In this document: piece after piece, positions 59,801 through 64,000 of the stretch
Position numbering within the stretch: the stretch's first letter is position 1
Layout: each line of letters opens with the position of its first letter
Source of the DNA: Actinophytocola sp963826035
GTDB taxonomy: Bacteria; Actinomycetota; Actinomycetes; Mycobacteriales; Pseudonocardiaceae
NCBI GenBank assembly: GCA_963826035.1
Contig: CAWGVZ010000015.1
Coordinates: forward strand, 806,001-870,000
Direction of reading: 5' to 3'
Length of the DNA stretch: 64,000 nt
The notes under the pieces: generated by a model
The model's input: only the letters and a program-made list of their open reading frames with translations
Database searches by the model: none
Told to the model about the DNA's origin: nothing
Made by a program: the position numbers and the translations under genes

Positions 59801-61041
59801 GACAGTCTCCTCAGCACGGCGGCCGTGTGGATGCCGGAGAACCCGCTACTGGTCTTCAGCACGATCTCGGGCTCGGCCAGCCGCGGCTCGTCGAGCACGA
59901 TGTCCAGGTCGACGTCCAACGTGGCCGCCGTGGTGTTGGCGGTCGGCGGCAGCACGCCGCTGGTGAGGTACCGGGTGAGCCCGGCGATCTCCAGCAGGTT
60001 CGAGGCGCCCAGGGCGTGGCCGGTGACACCTTTCTGCGCGACCACCGGCAAGGTGGTCGCCCGGCGGCCGAACACCTCGTGGTAGGCGGCACTCTCGCTG
60101 GCGTCGTTGAGGGGCGTCGAGGTGCCGTGCGCGTCCAACGCCTCGATCGCGTCGGCCGGGAGGTCGGCGTCGGCGAGTGCCTGACGGACCGACGCGGCGA
60201 TGTCCTCGCCGGTCGTCCGGATGCGGGTCATGTGGTACGCGCTGGACACCGAGGCCCAGCCGAGCACCTCGACCAGCGGGGTGGCGCCCCGCGCCAGCGC
60301 GGCGGGCACGTGCTCCAGCACGACGGCCGCGGCGCCTTCACCCAGTACGAAACCGTCCCGTTGCGTCGAGAACGGGCAGGAGGCCAGGTGTGGCTCGACG
60401 TCCCGATCGGACAGCGCGCCGATCTTCTGGAACGCGGCCAGCACGATCGGGCACATGGTGGCCTCCGCCGACACGACGAGCACCCGTTCGGCGCGTCCGC
60501 TCGTGACGGCGTCGTAGCCGGCGCCGAGCGCGTCGAGACCCGCGGTGCACCCGGTCGACAGTGTCAGCGACCAGCCGTCGCGGCCGACGCCGTGCGCGGT
60601 ACGGGCGAGCTGGGTGACCAGGTCGAAGCCGAAGCTGCCCGCGGGTAAGCGGGAACCGTCCCGAAACGCCGACTCCAGCTCGACCGACGCGCCGATCGCG
60701 GTCGAGGTCACCACGTTGGTGCTCAGGCGCTCCGCCGCGTCCAGACCGGACTCGGCCAACGCCTCCGCGATCGCCGAGTCGGCGAACCCGACGTGCTTCG
60801 GCAGTCCCGGCACGTCCGGGAAGTCGCGGACCGGAACGCCCACCGCTGAGGCGAACGAGGAGAACCAGGGCTCGGTCAGTCGAGTGGCGAGTGATCGGCC
60901 GGCCAGCAGGCCGGACAGATGCGCCTTGGACTCCGGTCCGGCCGGCGACACGACACCTACTCCGGTGATCGCCACCCGGCGGCGCGCGGCGGTGGTCCCG
61001 ATATGTCCGCGTGATTTCGTGGCGAGGTCGACCTCATCCAT
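59797..61041 (-). CDS. Type II ketosynthase alpha subunit
   Basis: 414 residues, ATG at 61041 after AGAGGA. Catalytic triad complete: Cys165 (STGCTAGLDAL), His305 (DAHGTSTPLND) and His342 (KGVTGHALGAS). A 20-residue N-terminal extension precedes RRVAITGVGVVSPAG. GCTAGLDA is characteristic of aromatic type II systems. Condenses malonyl units on an ACP together with the CLF. First gene of the minus-strand operon. Confidence 0.93.
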   Translation of the reverse strand: MDEVDLATKSRGHIGTTAARRRVAITGVGVVSPAGPESKAHLSGLLAGRSLATRLTEPWFSSFASAVGVPVRDFPDVPGLPKHVGFADSAIAEALAESGLDAAERLSTNVVTSTAIGASVELESAFRDGSRLPAGSFGFDLVTQLARTAHGVGRDGWSLTLSTGCTAGLDALGAGYDAVTSGRAERVLVVSAEATMCPIVLAAFQKIGALSDRDVEPHLASCPFSTQRDGFVLGEGAAAVVLEHVPAALARGATPLVEVLGWASVSSAYHMTRIRTTGEDIAASVRQALADADLPADAIEALDAHGTSTPLNDASESAAYHEVFGRRATTLPVVAQKGVTGHALGASNLLEIAGLTRYLTSGVLPPTANTTAATLDVDLDIVLDEPRLAEPEIVLKTSSGFSGIHTAAVLRRLS

Positions 61042-61302
61042 ATTGTTCCTCTCGCACCTGAAAGGTCTCCGGAACTTGACGGCTCAGACGTTATCCAGCA
61101 CGCTGTCGACAAAGATATGGACGAGCGCACAAAATTGAGTGTGACACCTTGGCTTGTAGGCGTTGACCTGCGCATTTGTGGATAACAACAATAAATCTCG
61201 GCATCTTTGGCGTTTTCGACAAGGCTCGTTGACAGCGACCGTGGGCCATTGTCAGATGTGGACGTCCGCTCGAAACATTCGACGACAACCGTGAGGTGAG
61301 CG
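61042..61302. promoter_or_regulatory. Divergent promoter region of the type II PKS and carboxylase operons
   Basis: 261 bp. On the plus strand TTGACA (61229-61234), a 17-bp spacer and TCAGAT (61252-61257) form a fair sigma-70-like promoter about 45 bp before the carboxylase start. CGTTGAC occurs twice (61161 and 61227) and could be part of SARP direct repeats. No gene or small ACP is present in this gap. Confidence 0.55.
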
Positions 61303-62997
61303 ATGGCGGCTATTCACGAGTCCTCGTCGGACACATCCGATCCACTGGACTGGTCGGCGTGTCCGGCGTGTGCCGAGTTGATCTACGTCAAGCGCTGGAA
61401 CCGCAACCTCGGCGTGTGCCCGGAGTGCGGCGCACACGGACGGGTGCCGGCCAGGGACCGGATCGAGCAACTGGTCGACGCCGGGTCCTTCGCCGAGCTG
61501 AGCGTGTGGCTCCCGGACACCGACCCGCTCGAGTTCGTCGACAGCCTGCCGTATCCGGAACGGATGCGGGCGGCACGGGCCCGAACCGGTGAGCAGGAGG
61601 CGGTGATCTGCGGTGAGTGCACCGTGGACGGCCGGCGACTCGTCCTCGCCGTGATGGACTTCCGTTTCCTCGGCGGGAGCCTCGGCGCGGGTGTCGGCGA
61701 ACTGCTGGTGCTGGCCGCGGAGCACGCGCTGCGGGAGCGGTTGCCGTTGCTGGTGGTGACGGCGTCCGGCGGCGCCCGAATGCAGGAGGGCGCGTTGTCC
61801 CTGCTGCAGATGGCGAAGGTCAGCCAGGCGATCGCCGGGCTGAACGAAGCGGGGCTGCTCTATGTCACGCTGATCACCGATCCGACCTACGGCGGGGTGG
61901 CCGCGTCCTTCGCCACCCAGGCCGACGTGATCATCGCCGAACCCGGCGCCCGGCTGGGTTTCGCCGGCCCGCGGGTCATCCGCGACACCGTCGGCCAGGA
62001 GCTGCCCGCCGGGTTCCAGACCGCCGAGTTCCTGCTGGCCCACGGCGCGATCGACCTGATCCGCGAACGTGGCGAGCTGCGTGCGGCACTGGCCGAGGTG
62101 TTGCGCGCCACCACCGGTGTGACGGGCCGGTCGCCGGTCACCCGGACCGTCCACTCCGGACTCGTCGTCGACGCCGCCCGGCTGCCGGACCGACCGGGGT
62201 GGGACGTGGTGGCGATCGCCCGGCACGTGGACCGGCCGACCGGCCGGGAGTACATCAACCTGCTCGCCGACTCCTTCCTCGAGCTGCACGGCGACCGGCT
62301 GACGGCGGACTCGCCGAGCATCGTCGGCGGGATCGCCGACCTCGGCGACGTGCGGGTGATGATCGTGGCCACCCAGAAGGGCCACACCACCCGCGAGCTG
62401 ATCGCCACGAACTTCGGCATGGCGGGCCCGGAGGGCTATCGGAAGTCGTTGCGGCTGTTCAGGTTGGCCGAGAAGCTCGGTCTGCCGGTGGTCACCCTGA
62501 TCGACACCCCGGGCGCCTATCCGGGCGTCGCGGCGGAGGAACACGGGCAGGCCGCCGCGATCGCGACGAACATCCTCGCGTTGACCGGACTCCGCGTGCC
62601 GGTGATCTCCGTGATCACCGGTGAGGGCGGCAGTGGCGGCGCGCTCGCGCTCGCCGTCGGCGACCGCGTGCTCATGCTGGCCAACAGCGTCTACTCGGTG
62701 ATCTCGCCGGAGGGTTGCGCGGCGATCCTCTGGGACGCGACCGCCGCGCCGCTGGCCGCGTCCCGCCTGCGGATCACCGCGCCGGACCTGCTCCGGCTCG
62801 GTGTGGTCGACGGCGTGATCGAGGAACCGGGGGAGGGCACGCACACCGACCCGGTGGCCGCGGCGAACCTGATCGGCGCCGGACTCCGAAGCAGTCTCGC
62901 GGACCTGGTGGGACAACCGGCGGACCTGTTGGTAGGCCGCCGGCGTGATCGACTGCGCCGGATCGGCGCTCCACAGTGGATGAATGAGGTCGCATGA
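61303..62997 (+). CDS. Acetyl-CoA carboxylase carboxyltransferase, fused AccD-AccA
   Basis: 564 residues, ATG at 61303 after GTGAGGTGA. N-terminal AccD part with a Zn ribbon (Cys20, Cys23, Cys39, Cys42: CPAC and CPEC) and GARMQEGALSLLQMAKVSQA. C-terminal AccA part with LIDTPGAYPGVAAEEHGQA and GEGGSGGALALAVGDRVLM. Transfers CO2 from biotin to acetyl-CoA. Fused forms are common in cluster-linked carboxylases. Confidence 0.95.
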   Translation: MAAIHESSSDTSDPLDWSACPACAELIYVKRWNRNLGVCPECGAHGRVPARDRIEQLVDAGSFAELSVWLPDTDPLEFVDSLPYPERMRAARARTGEQEAVICGECTVDGRRLVLAVMDFRFLGGSLGAGVGELLVLAAEHALRERLPLLVVTASGGARMQEGALSLLQMAKVSQAIAGLNEAGLLYVTLITDPTYGGVAASFATQADVIIAEPGARLGFAGPRVIRDTVGQELPAGFQTAEFLLAHGAIDLIRERGELRAALAEVLRATTGVTGRSPVTRTVHSGLVVDAARLPDRPGWDVVAIARHVDRPTGREYINLLADSFLELHGDRLTADSPSIVGGIADLGDVRVMIVATQKGHTTRELIATNFGMAGPEGYRKSLRLFRLAEKLGLPVVTLIDTPGAYPGVAAEEHGQAAAIATNILALTGLRVPVISVITGEGGSGGALALAVGDRVLMLANSVYSVISPEGCAAILWDATAAPLAASRLRITAPDLLRLGVVDGVIEEPGEGTHTDPVAAANLIGAGLRSSLADLVGQPADLLVGRRRDRLRRIGAPQWMNEVA

Positions 62998-63464
62998 GTG
63001 ACAGGGAACAGTTACGCGCGCTCAACGAGGAAGCGCTGCGGTTGGCTCGCGATGTCGGCGGACCGCTGCGCAGACTACGGCTGCGCCTAGCCGATGCCGC
63101 GGTCGACCTGGAATGGGACGACGCGGGCGACGTGGGCGACACCGCCCCCCGGCCCGCCACCGCGCGCATCGAGGAGGAGGCGGCGACCGAGCAGACCGAC
63201 CAGGTGTTGGTGCGGTCGCCCATGGTCGGCACCTTCTACCACTCACCGACGCCCGGTGAGCCGCCTTTCGTGTCGGTCGGCGTCGTCGTCGAGCAGGACA
63301 CGGTCATCGGGATCGTGGAGGCCATGAAGCTCATGAACCGGATCACCGCCGACCAGTCGGGCGTGGTGCGCGACGTGCTGGTGGCCGACGGTCGCGCGGT
63401 GGAGTTCGAGCAACCGTTGCTCGTGCTCGACCCGGTCCCGGAGCACGGCTGGCGGAACGGATGA
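62994..63464 (+). CDS. accB: Biotin carboxyl carrier protein
   Basis: 156 residues. The biotinyl domain has MVGTFYHSPTPGEPPFVSVG and the biotin Lys112 in EAMKLMN. A flexible acidic linker precedes it. Start overlaps the carboxyltransferase stop as ATGA. Confidence 0.96.
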   Translation: MSDREQLRALNEEALRLARDVGGPLRRLRLRLADAAVDLEWDDAGDVGDTAPRPATARIEEEAATEQTDQVLVRSPMVGTFYHSPTPGEPPFVSVGVVVEQDTVIGIVEAMKLMNRITADQSGVVRDVLVADGRAVEFEQPLLVLDPVPEHGWRNG

Positions 63465-64000
63465 GGTTCACCAAGCTGCTGATCGCCAACCGGGGCGAGA
63501 TCGCCCTTCGGGTGGCCCGCTCCTGCCGCGAGCTCGGCATCGCCACGGTCGCCGTGTACTCCACGGTGGACCGTGACTCCGCGGTCGTCCGGTTCGCCGA
63601 CGAGTCCGTCCACATCGGACCCGCCGCGTCGCGCCGCAGCTACCTGTCGGTGCCGGCCGTCATCGAGGCGGCCAGGATCACCGGCGCGCAGGCGATCCAT
63701 CCCGGTTACGGCTTCCTGTCGGAGAATCCCGATTTCGCGGAGGTCTGTGCCAGCAACGGGTTGGTGTTCGTCGGGCCGAGCGCCGAGGTCATGAAGGCGC
63801 TCGGCGACAAGGCCACGACCCGGCGGCTGATGAGCGAAGCGGGGCTGCCGCTGTTGCCCGGCACCGTCGAGCCGGTGCTGACCGAGGCGGCGGCGCTGGT
63901 CGCGGCGACGGCTGTCGGGTTCCCGGTGATCCTCAAGGCGGTCGCCGGGGGCGGCGGCCGGGGCATGACCATCGTGCACGACCGCGAGCGCCTGCCCACC
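63461..64000 (+). CDS. accC: Biotin carboxylase (3' end outside the window)
   Basis: The first 180 codons of a biotin carboxylase: MRFTKLLIANRGEIALRVAR, HPGYGFLSENPDFAE, and the ATP-grasp glycine loop KAVAGGGGRGM near the window end. Overlaps the carrier gene as ATGA. With its neighbours it completes a dedicated malonyl-CoA supply for the polyketide system. Confidence 0.95.
   Translation, partial: MRFTKLLIANRGEIALRVARSCRELGIATVAVYSTVDRDSAVVRFADESVHIGPAASRRSYLSVPAVIEAARITGAQAIHPGYGFLSENPDFAEVCASNGLVFVGPSAEVMKALGDKATTRRLMSEAGLPLLPGTVEPVLTEAAALVAATAVGFPVILKAVAGGGGRGMTIVHDRERLPT

Noticed and set aside
61252..62916. Minus-strand frame of 554 codons
   Set aside because: Antisense to the fused AccD-AccA gene.

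Overview
The window is high-GC actinomycete DNA. Several features point to the Pseudonocardiales (Lentzea, Actinosynnema or Kutzneria-like), though the genus is an inference: an XRE/DUF5753 gene with its DUF397 partner, SARP and PucR-type regulators, DUF5829, a PknB-type kinase, many GTG starts, and many secreted enzymes carrying ricin-B (CBM13) trefoils. I saw no rRNA or tRNA gene and no CRISPR array.

Layout. (1) 1-4929, plus strand: a beta-helix glycosidase-like protein whose 5' end lies outside the window, a tagatose/psicose 3-epimerase-like enzyme and a GH27 alpha-galactosidase. (2) 4940-8320: housekeeping and accessory genes (DUF72, HNH-like, APH-like kinase, DinB) disturbed by an internally deleted IS5-family element and a second IS5 end. 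(3) 8506-17072: a PQQ island. It has pqqA (26 aa), pqqC, pqqD and pqqE, a PQQ alcohol dehydrogenase with a lanthanide-type Asp-Tyr-Asp metal site and no signal peptide, a degenerate cupredoxin-like partner, katG and a GAF-LytTR regulator. pqqB is absent here. (4) 17131-24758: a sugar ABC importer operon (binding protein, glycosidase, Gfo/Idh/MocA enzyme, two permeases) under a LacI regulator with two CCGG-centred operators. (5) 24882-30816: XRE/DUF397, a Ser/Thr kinase, and an ECF-type sigma gene cut by a fresh-looking ISL3 insertion with perfect ends and an 8-bp target duplication. (6) 31056-45139: GH43, GH5 and GH62 secreted glycosidases, a second sugar ABC importer operon (DUF2264, binding protein, two permeases, YesL-like) and a DeoR/periplasmic-binding hybrid regulator. 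GH43 and GH62 share a TGTTAGCGCTAACA operator, which suggests one arabinoxylan regulon. (7) 45242-64000: the right-hand third looks like a polyketide gene cluster that continues past the window end.

The polyketide region has two parts. The left part (45242-54878) holds a stand-alone KS-AT-ACP protein, an XRE regulator, a membrane protein fused by overlap to a transposase-like protein, a SARP activator, a small membrane protein and two PucR-like regulators. The right part is a tightly overlapping minus-strand operon: KS-alpha, half-length chain-length factor, SRPBCC cyclase, ketoreductase, an SRPBCC plus alpha/beta-hydrolase fusion, and a PF04199 cyclase. It diverges from a complete acetyl-CoA carboxylase set (fused AccD-AccA, biotin carrier, biotin carboxylase). 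The set would convert acetyl-CoA to malonyl-CoA, KS/CLF would build a poly-beta-keto chain, KR and the cyclases would fold it, and the hydrolase domain may release or trim it. No discrete acyl carrier protein gene is visible, and the CLF lacks the C-terminal half of the thiolase fold. This unusual type II system is the most promising candidate for something undescribed.

A family of interspersed palindromic repeats built from GACGCCTT/AAGGCGTC modules around a GACGTTGAACGTC-like core sits in three intergenic sites (34530-34586, 37018-37074, 54949-55060). A perfect 46-bp palindrome at 55219-55264 closes the convergent junction before the type II operon.
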